A DNA stretch of 64,000 bases from Coraliomargarita sp965656715. GTDB lineage: Bacteria; Verrucomicrobiota; Verrucomicrobiia; Opitutales; Coraliomargaritaceae. The notes under the pieces are model-generated. The model saw only the letters and a list, made by a program, of their open reading frames with translations, searched no databases and was not told the origin of the DNA. A program made the translations under genes and the position numbers. The stretch lies in NCBI GenBank assembly GCA_965656715.1, contig CBFHLR010000015.1, positions 15,328-79,327 on the forward strand, in the 5' to 3' direction. Positions 44,377-51,920 of the stretch are shown in pieces. Every line of letters starts with the position of its first letter. The first letter of the stretch is position 1.

Positions 44377-45012
44377 ATGATGAAAATCGCTATAGTCGAA
44401 GATAACACCTCGTATCGGAAATCGCTCCAGAAGATTATTGAACTGGCGGACGATATGACCTGTCTCGCCACCTATCCCTCCGGCGAACTCTTCCTAAAAG
44501 CACTCAACGATACCACGGTCGAAAAGCCCGACATCCTGCTGCTCGACCTGAACCTGCCCGGTGAGCACGGACTCAAAATGCTCCCGCAGGTCAAAGCCGC
44601 GGCCCCTGAAGTCGAAGTGATCATCCTGACGCAGGACAGCGATTTCCGCACAGTTCTCGAAGCCTTACACCTCGACGCATCCGGCTATTTGATCAAGGGC
44701 GCATCCGTGAATAAAATCCGCGAGGTGATCCGCGCCATCGCCGAGGGCGGCACCTATATCGACGCCCAGCTCTCGCGCATTGTGCTCCATGTTTTGTGCG
44801 GGCACGACATCACGGAAAAGAACCCACTCTCGCCGCGCGAAATAGAAATCCTCAAGCTCCTCGCCATAGGCCTGGCTCAAAAAGAGGTGGCTGCAAAACT
44901 CGGCCTGAGCTACCACACCGTCTGCTTCCACATCCGCGGCACCTTCAAGAAACTCGACGTGCCCAACCTCACCGCCGCGGTCGCCAAAGCCACCCGCCAA
45001 GGGCTGATTTAA
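44377..45012 (+). CDS. NarL/LuxR-family response regulator
   Basis: 211 residues. The receiver has acidic pocket VEDNTSYRKSL, phospho-acceptor Asp in DILLLDLNLPGEHG near 55, Thr in VIILTQDS and Lys in YLIKGAS. The GerE-type HTH is LSPREIEILKLLAIGLAQKE with recognition segment LSYHTVCFHIRGTFKKL. It is the partner of the adjacent kinase. NarL-type regulators bind 7-2-7 inverted repeats, the exact form of the class A palindromes found in front of the degradation genes, so it is the leading candidate for their activator (inference). A frameshifted paralogue is at 10683-11317. Confidence 0.93.
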   Translation: MMKIAIVEDNTSYRKSLQKIIELADDMTCLATYPSGELFLKALNDTTVEKPDILLLDLNLPGEHGLKMLPQVKAAAPEVEVIILTQDSDFRTVLEALHLDASGYLIKGASVNKIREVIRAIAEGGTYIDAQLSRIVLHVLCGHDITEKNPLSPREIEILKLLAIGLAQKEVAAKLGLSYHTVCFHIRGTFKKLDVPNLTAAVAKATRQGLI

Positions 45013-45030
45013 ACCGATACGCAATGCAAA

Positions 45031-45128
45031 GCCGGGGCGCGGTGCTTTAGCCCGCGTGCGACCAACACGTAGGCTAACACGACGTAAACTGCGGCTGAAG
45101 CACGCAGCTACAGCCTACAGTCCGCGGG
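45031..45128. repeat. About 90-bp dispersed repeat with inverted ends
   Basis: GCGCGGTGCTTTAGCCCGCG at the left and GCGGCTGAAGCACGC at the right form an imperfect inverted repeat. The middle (GACCAACACG-AGGCTAACAC-ACG-AAACT) is shared with 46401-46497. Directly downstream of the response regulator. Confidence 0.6.
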
Positions 45129-45152
45129 TGGTTCTTCAAAAAAACTGGGCAC

Positions 45153-45215
45153 AAAAAAGCCCCTCACAGACCAGCTGCGAGAGGCTTTCCCCTATATATA
45201 TTATCCCCTAATATA
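45153..45215 (-). terminator. Terminator of the PEP-CTERM gene (tandem hairpins)
   Basis: Minus strand, right after the stop at 45221-45223: AT hairpin TATATTA-GGGGA-TAATATA, then an 11-bp stem GCCTCTCGCAG/CTGTGAGGGGC with two G-U pairs and a 5-nt loop, then TTTTTTG. Confidence 0.85.
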
Positions 45216-45220
45216 AAAAA

Positions 45221-46108
45221 CTATCGACGACGGCGAAGCATCACCCAAGTCAGACCGAAGCAACCCGCAAGCAAGGCGTAAGTGCCAGGCTCAGGGATGG
45301 CGGTGAGCGTGATTGTATTGAGGGTATCATTTGTCTCCATCGTAGCTCCTGAGAGCGCAACACCATCGGTTGTGATGTGACCAGCAGTCATCGCAGCGCC
45401 AATAATGGTCTGAAGTTCGCCGTAACGGGTCTCACCAGTAACATCGTCTAAATCGAAAATGAGCGTGCCAGCACCCGCAAAATCGATCGTTAAATTCACA
45501 ACGTTACCACCACCAACAGCAAGATCATCAAACGCGTTCGTATCCACGAAGTTCATTTCGCCGCCATGCACGTTCAGTTTTTGGCCGGCGTTCGCGCCTG
45601 CAAGCAAATCCCCCAGCGCATTAAACTCTCCGCCCAGCATATTGAAAGTGGCAGTCTTATTAATACTGAGATTTTGGTCAGTATCGATCCTTCCATGATT
45701 TTCGAATACAGAAATGTTCGAAGTCTGAACGACACTTGTCGACAAGTCAATTAAGCCATAATTGAAAACTCTCGCATTTTTCGAAAGAATTACAGATCTT
45801 CCGTTCAGAACCCCATCAGCCTCAACCGTCAGATTACCTCCCAGCCTCGCGCCATTTCCTCCAGACTGTAGGGAGAGGTCTTCTACCGAGGCAGTGTAGT
45901 TTTTGATCACAGCATTCGCATAAGCACCGGCGCCGTCAGAAAAAATCTGAGCATCGTCTGAGCCAGTAGGCTCACCCAAAGACCAGTTTGTAGCAGTGTC
46001 CCACAGGTAGTCACCACTGGTAGCTGTTACTTCCGTGAATACGGTCTGCGCCTGCGCGACACCGCCGATGCTTACTGTGATGAGTCCGATAAGTGCTGTC
46101 TTTTTCAT
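45221..46108 (-). CDS. PEP-CTERM surface protein with autotransporter-like beta repeats
   Basis: 295 residues from the ATG at 46108, aligned to the paralogue start (ATG 46117 also possible). Signal peptide MKKTALIGLITVSIGGVAQA. The middle has a 'DYLWDTATNWSLGEPTGSDDA' -like opening and repeating short beta units (LNGRSVILSKNARVFNYG, ISVFENHGRIDT), resembling a beta-helix. The C-terminus is a PEP-CTERM signal: PEPGTYALLAGCFG, hydrophobic helix, RRRR. Proteins of this kind are processed by exosortase and carried to the surface or matrix. No exosortase is in the window. Confidence 0.88.
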   Translation of the reverse strand: MKKTALIGLITVSIGGVAQAQTVFTEVTATSGDYLWDTATNWSLGEPTGSDDAQIFSDGAGAYANAVIKNYTASVEDLSLQSGGNGARLGGNLTVEADGVLNGRSVILSKNARVFNYGLIDLSTSVVQTSNISVFENHGRIDTDQNLSINKTATFNMLGGEFNALGDLLAGANAGQKLNVHGGEMNFVDTNAFDDLAVGGGNVVNLTIDFAGAGTLIFDLDDVTGETRYGELQTIIGAAMTAGHITTDGVALSGATMETNDTLNTITLTAIPEPGTYALLAGCFGLTWVMLRRRR

Positions 46109-46188
46109 ATCATTCATAGGGGTTATAGACGTTAAGAGTTTTTATTTAGAGAGGGACACATTAGCCCTTTTTCGAGTAATAAAATCGC

Positions 46189-46234
46189 AGTATAACCGAT
46201 TTTGAAAAATCGCACAGGCTACTGAAATCAGTAG
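46189..46234 (-). promoter_or_regulatory. Class A operator-promoter for the PEP-CTERM gene
   Basis: Minus strand: perfect palindrome (46219-46234), -35 CTGTGC (46212-46217), 17-nt spacer, -10 TATACT (46189-46194). Confidence 0.83.
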
Positions 46235-46400
46235 GGGTGCTGCAGCCCTCCCCTTCAGCGCCACTGAAGCTGCAAATGCTTTTTTATTTGTTTTGGAGGG
46301 GGGCAGTCGCACAGTCAGAAGGAAATCACGATCCTCATCGCCATATCAGAGACAGACAGTTGGCTGCCCGTAGTATAATTCGCAGGGACGATCGCAGTAA

Positions 46401-46497
46401 CGCCGGAGCGCTGCGCTTCAGCCCGCGTTCGACCAATACGCAGACTTACACAACGAAACTGCGACTAAAGCACCCCCAGGGCATAGACACGCAGCTC
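46401..46497. repeat. Second copy of the 90-bp dispersed repeat
   Basis: Shares GCTTCAGCCCGCGT, CGACCAATACG and the ACTGCGACTAAAGCAC end with 45031-45128. The rest of the gene-free stretch 46235-46752 shows no gene or RNA that I can recognise. Confidence 0.6.
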
Positions 46498-46752
46498 CCC
46501 CTGAGCAACCGGTATCCATAAGCGTTTATAAGCGCAGATAAGCGGTCCCCAGCTCAGCTGGGCCTGTTCCGGCACAGCGCTAGAGTTCAATTCAGGCCAC
46601 TACGATTTGTGTGCAAGGATAGGCTGCCCGATGAGGCGTGCTTAAATAGAGATTTGTTACAACCGATTGCGCTAGAGCATGTTGCATTTAGTTAGAAGCA
46701 TTGGTGAGAGCCGTTTCAAAAGCAGCGCAAGGCGTCAAGGCAGGCGTGCCAT

Positions 46753-47829
46753 CTATTGGTTGCGGCTCTCATACAGCTTCTTGATCTTTTGGGATGCCAG
46801 GAGCGTCGTGTAGCTCATGGTATATGGTTCCGTTTCCGGGACATAGGCTTTGGGGTATTTATACCAGGACTGTATGAGCATCAGATCCGGATGCACCTGG
46901 TCCTCGTGCAAGCGCTCAACATAGCTCATCACTCCATCGTGAAAAACCTGAGCCCCCTTGTTCGCAGGGGTATTGACGACCAAGTAGAAAGGTAGCCGGT
47001 TACGTGAGCACCATGCCTGGAGGTCGTGAAATTTTGCCGGGTTTTGCGGATGCTTACGGTAATAGGTGAATGGATAATCGACTTCCAGAAACCCGAGCTC
47101 CAAGTCGTTGTCCTGAAGCGCCTGCACCAAGCCTTCGAGCAATTCCATGAAATAGATCCCTCCGATTTTGGTGGAATAATCCGCCCCGTCCACCCAATCA
47201 AATGCCTTTGAGTAGCGCCAGTTAGGGAGGTTCACGGTCCAGCCGACCTTACAGTTTGGCCATGCTCGGTTGATTTCAGCGATGAAATCAACCATGACCT
47301 GATAAGCCTCTTTGGGCGGAAGTCGCCGGGCTCCGGTTTTGTCACCATTATAAATGTTTCCGCACAGAATGCGGAAAACACCGTCCACATGCAGCGAGCT
47401 CAGTTCACCGCCGGCATCGGTCAAGGGCTTGTGCCCTTCGATGACGATCCTCGCAGCCGCTTTACCGATGTCCTCTTGCGCGAGTGCATAAAACAACTGG
47501 TTAAACTCAGAACCATATGCAATGCCGTTCCGCTCCATGGTTCGGACGAAGGGTTCCGGTGTCAGCTGGGCCCATTTGTATTTGGACAGGTTATGCGCTT
47601 CCGGTTCCAACTGTTTCCAGTTGAACTTATAAAAGTCGATCGCTTCCCGGGTTCGTTCCCAAGCATCGAGTTCTTCGGCAAATATCGGATCAGGAGACGA
47701 GATAATATGGCTCGGCCCCATACCGACTAGAACCTTCACATTCGACCGATCCCCGCCATCAGCCACCAGCCCGGTCACGGCAGCCATGGCCACGATGATA
47801 TAACATACACGCTTCATCAAATTTCTCAT
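46753..47829 (-). CDS. Secreted TIM-barrel-like protein of unrecognised family (paralogue of 8042-9421)
   Basis: 358 residues; signal peptide RVCYIIVAMAAVTGLVA (ATG 47829 or 47817). The body looks alpha/beta with NLPNWRYSKAFDWVDGADYS, ELGFLEVDYPFTYYRKHPQN and FYLVVNTPANKG. The C-terminus has the same IQSWYKYPKAYVPETEPYTM motif as the protein at 8042-9421 (LQSWYPHP...PETKPHTF), but the SHD1-like tail is missing. Conserved acidic and aromatic residues in putative strands suggest a glycan-active barrel. It lies between a PEP-CTERM gene and a sulfatase. The function is not established. Confidence 0.6.
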   Translation of the reverse strand: MRNLMKRVCYIIVAMAAVTGLVADGGDRSNVKVLVGMGPSHIISSPDPIFAEELDAWERTREAIDFYKFNWKQLEPEAHNLSKYKWAQLTPEPFVRTMERNGIAYGSEFNQLFYALAQEDIGKAAARIVIEGHKPLTDAGGELSSLHVDGVFRILCGNIYNGDKTGARRLPPKEAYQVMVDFIAEINRAWPNCKVGWTVNLPNWRYSKAFDWVDGADYSTKIGGIYFMELLEGLVQALQDNDLELGFLEVDYPFTYYRKHPQNPAKFHDLQAWCSRNRLPFYLVVNTPANKGAQVFHDGVMSYVERLHEDQVHPDLMLIQSWYKYPKAYVPETEPYTMSYTTLLASQKIKKLYESRNQ

Positions 47830-47889
47830 GCTTGTTTAAAATCCCTCGTTCAATGACCTGCCACCGACTTCGAGTTGTTCGCCGCGGCC

Positions 47890-49476
47890 TTAATCTTTAT
47901 TCAAATAGTTGAGTCGATTGAGGTTACTGGCCTGCGGCTCTCCAGGAGTGGAACGCCCACGCGCCATGTCTGCCTTTAATTTCTCAAACAAGCGTTGGCT
48001 CACTTCCGGATGTTGCCCCCACAGATTATTATATTCGCCCACATCCTCTTTCAAATTAAACAAGCCCATCTCAAGCTCCTGCTTGTTGGCCTTCTTGTTG
48101 CCCTTGGTGAGGTAGCGCCGGCCTCCGGGCGTCCAACCACCGGAGCCTTCGGCTACAATCAATTTCCAATCGCCGTCGGTGATCGCCAGCTTGGCGGAAA
48201 TCGTATCGTAGATGGCACTCGTGCGCGGCGAGGTCTCTGAAGTCCCCTTCAAGAGTGAGAGAAAGCTAATCGAGTCCTCGCCTTCGTTGTCTGCCAGTGG
48301 CTGCCCGGTGAGCTCGGCGAAGGTCGCAAGAAAGTCGACCTGCGAAACCAGTTGGTCGCTTTGACGCCCCTTCGGCGCACCGGCCGGCCATTGCAGGACA
48401 AAAGGCAAACGATTCCCGCCCTCGTAGAGATCCGCCTTTTGACCGCGATATAGATAACTCGGGTTGTGGCCTCGCTCTAAGAGGTAGGGAAAATCCGCAA
48501 TGTGAGAGCATCCATTGTCGGCAGTAAAAATCACAATCGTGTCGTCGTCCAATCCCGTTGCCCGCAAGGCATCCAAGACCTGCCCAACCACGCCATCGGT
48601 CTGCATCGTGAAATCCGCATACTGTGATCCCAGCTCGCTCTTGCCCGCCCATTCCGACGACGGCACAATCGGGCCATGTGGTGAGCTCAAGGCGAGGTAT
48701 AAAAAGAAGGGCGTTCCCTGTTTTGCTCCGGGCGCACAGTGTTGGATCAAATCAACCGCCTCATCGCCCATACGCGGTAGCGCATCCACCATTTCAAACG
48801 ATTCCGCCTTCGGACCCTCGCGCAGGTAGCCCCCCGGCACGTCTTTGACCAGTGGCTGGTGTGCGGTGGGCACTTCACTGGCACGGTCATCGATCAGCCA
48901 AACATAAGGCGGAAAATCGAGTGAGGCGGCAATGCCGAAAAAACTGTCAAATCCCCGATCCACCGGACCACCGCCAAAGGGCTGGGTATAATCGATATCC
49001 TTCAAGGCTATGATTCCCTCCTTGTTCACGCCCGGAAGCGCCTCCCAATCCAAGCCCAGATGCCACTTGCCGATCATCGCGGTTCGATAGCCCGCCTGCT
49101 TGAGCAGCGAGGCCAAGGTCGTGCGCCCGGCTTCAATGCGTGGTGGAGAGTTCCCCTTGGCAACCTGACCTCGATACGAAGCGCGCCAACTATAACGCCC
49201 GGTCAACAAACTGTAGCGGCTCGGCGTGCAGACCCCCGAACTGCTGTGGCCGTTTACAAACGCGAGCCCGTTGTCGATCATGCTGTCAATGTGCGGCGTC
49301 GGGATCTTCCCCTCTGGATTCAACCCCGAGATATCCCCTACCCCCAGATCATCCGCATTAATCAAAATGATATTCGGCAGATTGCTGTCAGCCTGCGCCG
49401 CGTGCCCAGCGTGTGCCGAAGCCGCGCCAGCGCACAAGGCGAGGCATAGGCATAAAAGCTTTCGAGTCATACTCAT
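47890..49476 (-). CDS. S1-family sulfatase (arylsulfatase type)
   Basis: 528 residues from the ATG at 49476; the longer frame to 49551 overlaps the -10 region of its promoter and is rejected. Signal peptide KLLCLCLALCAGAASAHAG. Metal motif NIILINADDLGVGDISG; formylglycine site CTPSRYSLLTGRYSWR (Cys83); GKWHLGLDWE; FTADNGCSHIADF; RGQKADLYEGGNRLPF. All expected catalytic positions are present. Two class A promoters in tandem (49525 and 49632) lie upstream. Substrate position unknown. Confidence 0.9.
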   Translation of the reverse strand: MSMTRKLLCLCLALCAGAASAHAGHAAQADSNLPNIILINADDLGVGDISGLNPEGKIPTPHIDSMIDNGLAFVNGHSSSGVCTPSRYSLLTGRYSWRASYRGQVAKGNSPPRIEAGRTTLASLLKQAGYRTAMIGKWHLGLDWEALPGVNKEGIIALKDIDYTQPFGGGPVDRGFDSFFGIAASLDFPPYVWLIDDRASEVPTAHQPLVKDVPGGYLREGPKAESFEMVDALPRMGDEAVDLIQHCAPGAKQGTPFFLYLALSSPHGPIVPSSEWAGKSELGSQYADFTMQTDGVVGQVLDALRATGLDDDTIVIFTADNGCSHIADFPYLLERGHNPSYLYRGQKADLYEGGNRLPFVLQWPAGAPKGRQSDQLVSQVDFLATFAELTGQPLADNEGEDSISFLSLLKGTSETSPRTSAIYDTISAKLAITDGDWKLIVAEGSGGWTPGGRRYLTKGNKKANKQELEMGLFNLKEDVGEYNNLWGQHPEVSQRLFEKLKADMARGRSTPGEPQASNLNRLNYLNKD

Positions 49477-49524
49477 GTTTCCCTTTTGTCTCCGTGGATG
49501 ATGGATACTATGTAAACCACGAGC

Positions 49525-49570
49525 ATTTTGCCTGAGATCATAGAATCCCACAAGCTACCAATATCAGTAG
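49525..49570 (-). promoter_or_regulatory. Class A operator-promoter, proximal, for sulfatase 47890
   Basis: Minus strand: palindrome CTACTGATATTGGTAG (49555-49570), -35 TTGTGG (49548-49553), 17-nt spacer, -10 CAAAAT (49525-49530). Confidence 0.72.
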
Positions 49571-49631
49571 TTCTCGGGCATGGAAGCCGGCCTGTTGGTG
49601 GGCTACTTCGCTTAGAATAAAAACGCTGCCG

Positions 49632-49676
49632 ATTATAAGCGATTCCGCAGATCGCACAACCTACTGAAATTAGTGG
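49632..49676 (-). promoter_or_regulatory. Class A operator-promoter, distal, for sulfatase 47890
   Basis: Minus strand: palindrome CCACTAATTTCAGTAG (49661-49676), -35 TTGTGC (49654-49659), 16-nt spacer, consensus -10 TATAAT (49632-49637). No gene lies between it and the proximal copy. Confidence 0.78.
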
Positions 49677-49753
49677 TGGCTCACACGGGTGTGATTTTGA
49701 TTGATTTCAGATTAGACAGTTTGAAATCCAAAAGTAGCTGCGCCCCGGGTGCG

Positions 49754-49786
49754 AATGGAACGCGGGCTGAAGCACCGCGCACCGTT
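49754..49786. repeat. Short copy of the GCTTCAGCCCGC-type repeat
   Basis: AATGGAACGCGGGCTGAAGC and ACCGCGCACCGTT; see the matching copy at 42284-42315. Confidence 0.5.
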
Positions 49787-49860
49787 CCGGCCGGCACGCC
49801 CGAGCAAAGACACCAAACATCCGCCTGCGCACTATTTCAGCTCAGCACATGGGAGGTTTC

Positions 49861-50070
49861 CAGGCGTGCCCCGAATGGCATTAACTTAAGAAGCTGAAGT
49901 GGGGCTCAAAGAGGTAGCGGCGATGGTCCCCATCGCCACACGCCGGAGCGGAATCCGTTCTGTAGGTTCAAGCACCTCATACAATGAACCTTCCGAACCG
50001 CAATGGCGTTCGGGACGAACGCCTCTACCATCCCGGAAAAATCGCTTAAGTTAGCGCCATTCAGGCGTGC
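49861..50070. repeat. MITE-like element with inverted ends and two internal hairpins
   Basis: GAATGGCATTAACTTAAG (49873-49890) and CTTAAGTTAGCGCCATTC (50045-50062) are inverted repeats matching at 16 of 18 positions, both flanked outside by AGGCGTGCC. Inside are two 8-bp hairpins with 3-nt loops: GGCGATGG-TCC-CCATCGCC (49919-49937) and GGCGTTCG-GGA-CGAACGCC (50005-50023). No coding region. Confidence 0.65.
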
Positions 50071-50113
50071 CTCTCAACCAACCGATTCGAAGGCATTTTA
50101 ATGGGTGACCTTG

Positions 50114-51841
50114 TTATCGTTCAGCCGCGTTGTTCCATTCCGCTTCGGTCACTACCCCGTCATTGTTTGCATCGCGCTTTTTCAAGACGCCTTTTGGCTG
50201 GCTCGGGTTATACTTATATTTATCCGGTTTCGCCTCGGCGCGTGCTTTAAACCAGTCGTCGATCTCCTCCAGCGTGGCCTGACCATCACCATTTTGATCG
50301 ATGTTCGAAAACCAGGAACCTGTCCCGCCACGGGACTTGGCTGCCGGTGCAGGTTTTGCCGCTTGTTTTTTGTTGGCTGGCTGCTGCTTCACAACAGCCA
50401 CCGACTTAAAGAGCTCCGGATGCGTCTCAGCAGTCGGATACTCGGCGTTGACGTTGACGAAGTGTTCGATCAGCTCCTTTTTGAGTGTCGTATAGACCTC
50501 TGGGTATTGTGTCCTTAAATCGTTCTGCTCCGCGACATCCTGGCTGAGGTCGAACAGTTTCAGGTCGGCGCTCTCCAACGCGGCAACCAGAGCGGGCCAA
50601 TCCGGAGAGAAGTCCCGCCCGACATCGCCCCAGAGTTTATAATTCCCTTTGCGTAGGCCGACGTTGCCCCACAGCTCGAAAATCATGGTGCGTTCGGGAA
50701 CCGGCTCGCCCGAGAGCACATGCGGCATCAGCGACATGCCCCGCATGGGATTCTGTCCGTTCATCTTCGGCAGCGGAATTCCGGCGGCATCCAGCAAAGT
50801 GGCAAAGATGTCGCAATGCATCACCTGCCCATCCGACACCGTGCCCGGAGGGACCCGGCCTTTCCAATTCATCAGGAAGGGCACGCTTAGCCCACCCTGA
50901 TAGGTGGTGGCTTTCCCGCCCCTGAAGGCGCCATTGTTTCCCGGGAACCGGCCACCCGCAGTGTTTTCCGTCATTGTGCAGCCGCCGTTATCGCCGACAA
51001 AAACAACGAGCGTATTGTCCGCAATGTCCAATTCGTCGAGCAACCCGACCAGCTTACCGATGTTGTGATCCATATGTTCGAGCACGCCGACATAGTCGCT
51101 ACGCAGGAAGCTGACCCCGCGATCAAGTGCCCGATTCACCCACTCCTCGGGCGCGGAGGCCGGCTTGGATTTACTCGTGCGGATCGGACCGTGCACCGCG
51201 TTATACGCCAGATAGCAGAAGAAGGGCTTCTCTTTCGCCGCATTCTCCCGAATGAACTCTTCCGACCATTGCGTGAACAACTCAGTGGTGTGCCCCTCGG
51301 AATTATCCTTTTCCCCATTGTGCAGAATCTTGGTCTTCTCTTTCGTGACCCAATACGAGTGTCCCCCACCGAGGAAGATGCGGCTCTCGTCGAACCCGCG
51401 GTCGTTAGGAACTTCGCCGGGATTTACGCCCATGTGCCATTTACCGAAGACGGCCGTCGCATAGCCGGCATCGGACATATATTCCGAAAGCATTTTCACG
51501 TCACGCTTGATGCCGCGATATTGAGGATCACCGGGAACAGATCCCGGCCCGGGGCCACGCCACATCCCGTTCTCGCTGGTGAATTGCCCGGTGAACATGC
51601 AGGCGCGGGACGGACCGCACAACGGCACGGTGTGGTAGTTTGAGAAGCGCGCCCCTTCTGCGGCCAGCCCGTCCAAGACCGGCAACTGTAGCTCGGTTTT
51701 ATCCCAGTTCGACGGCAGGTCGCCCCAGCCATGATCATCGGAAACGATGAATAAAATATTGGGTTGTGACTCCGATGCGACCGCGGCAAGCGCGCCCAGT
51801 ATCAATCCGACGAGAACCAAATGTTTCGTAATTATACTCAT
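50114..51841 (-). CDS. S1-family sulfatase with C-terminal EF-hand pair
   Basis: 575 residues from the ATG at 51839-51841, which gives a clean signal peptide (HLVLVGLILGALAAVASE). Metal motif NILFIVSDDHGWGDLP; modification site CGPSRACMFTGQF (Cys75); GKWHMGVNPGEVPNDRGFDE; FVGDNGGCTMTENTAGG (a Gly replaces Ser of SDNG). After the sulfatase domain a Lys/Ala/Pro linker leads to two calcium-binding loops, DQNGDGQATLEE and DANNDGVVTEAE, resembling an EF-hand or dockerin-like pair. The tail may bind calcium for stability or attachment. Confidence 0.9.
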   Translation of the reverse strand: MSIITKHLVLVGLILGALAAVASESQPNILFIVSDDHGWGDLPSNWDKTELQLPVLDGLAAEGARFSNYHTVPLCGPSRACMFTGQFTSENGMWRGPGPGSVPGDPQYRGIKRDVKMLSEYMSDAGYATAVFGKWHMGVNPGEVPNDRGFDESRIFLGGGHSYWVTKEKTKILHNGEKDNSEGHTTELFTQWSEEFIRENAAKEKPFFCYLAYNAVHGPIRTSKSKPASAPEEWVNRALDRGVSFLRSDYVGVLEHMDHNIGKLVGLLDELDIADNTLVVFVGDNGGCTMTENTAGGRFPGNNGAFRGGKATTYQGGLSVPFLMNWKGRVPPGTVSDGQVMHCDIFATLLDAAGIPLPKMNGQNPMRGMSLMPHVLSGEPVPERTMIFELWGNVGLRKGNYKLWGDVGRDFSPDWPALVAALESADLKLFDLSQDVAEQNDLRTQYPEVYTTLKKELIEHFVNVNAEYPTAETHPELFKSVAVVKQQPANKKQAAKPAPAAKSRGGTGSWFSNIDQNGDGQATLEEIDDWFKARAEAKPDKYKYNPSQPKGVLKKRDANNDGVVTEAEWNNAAER

Positions 51842-51868
51842 TTCTTTTTCTTCTTCGTATTTACCTAA

Positions 51869-51900
51869 GGGCACCTCTGGAAACCTCTCATGTGCCGAGA
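51869..51900. repeat. Half copy of the GGCACCTCTG repeat
   Basis: GGGCACCTCTGGAAACCTCT followed by CATGTGCCGAG resembles the left half of the stem-loop at 12509-12557; GGCAC and GTGCC can pair. It lies 28 nt upstream of the sulfatase start. Confidence 0.4.
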
Positions 51901-51920
51901 TTGTCGCTTCGCTTGAGTTG

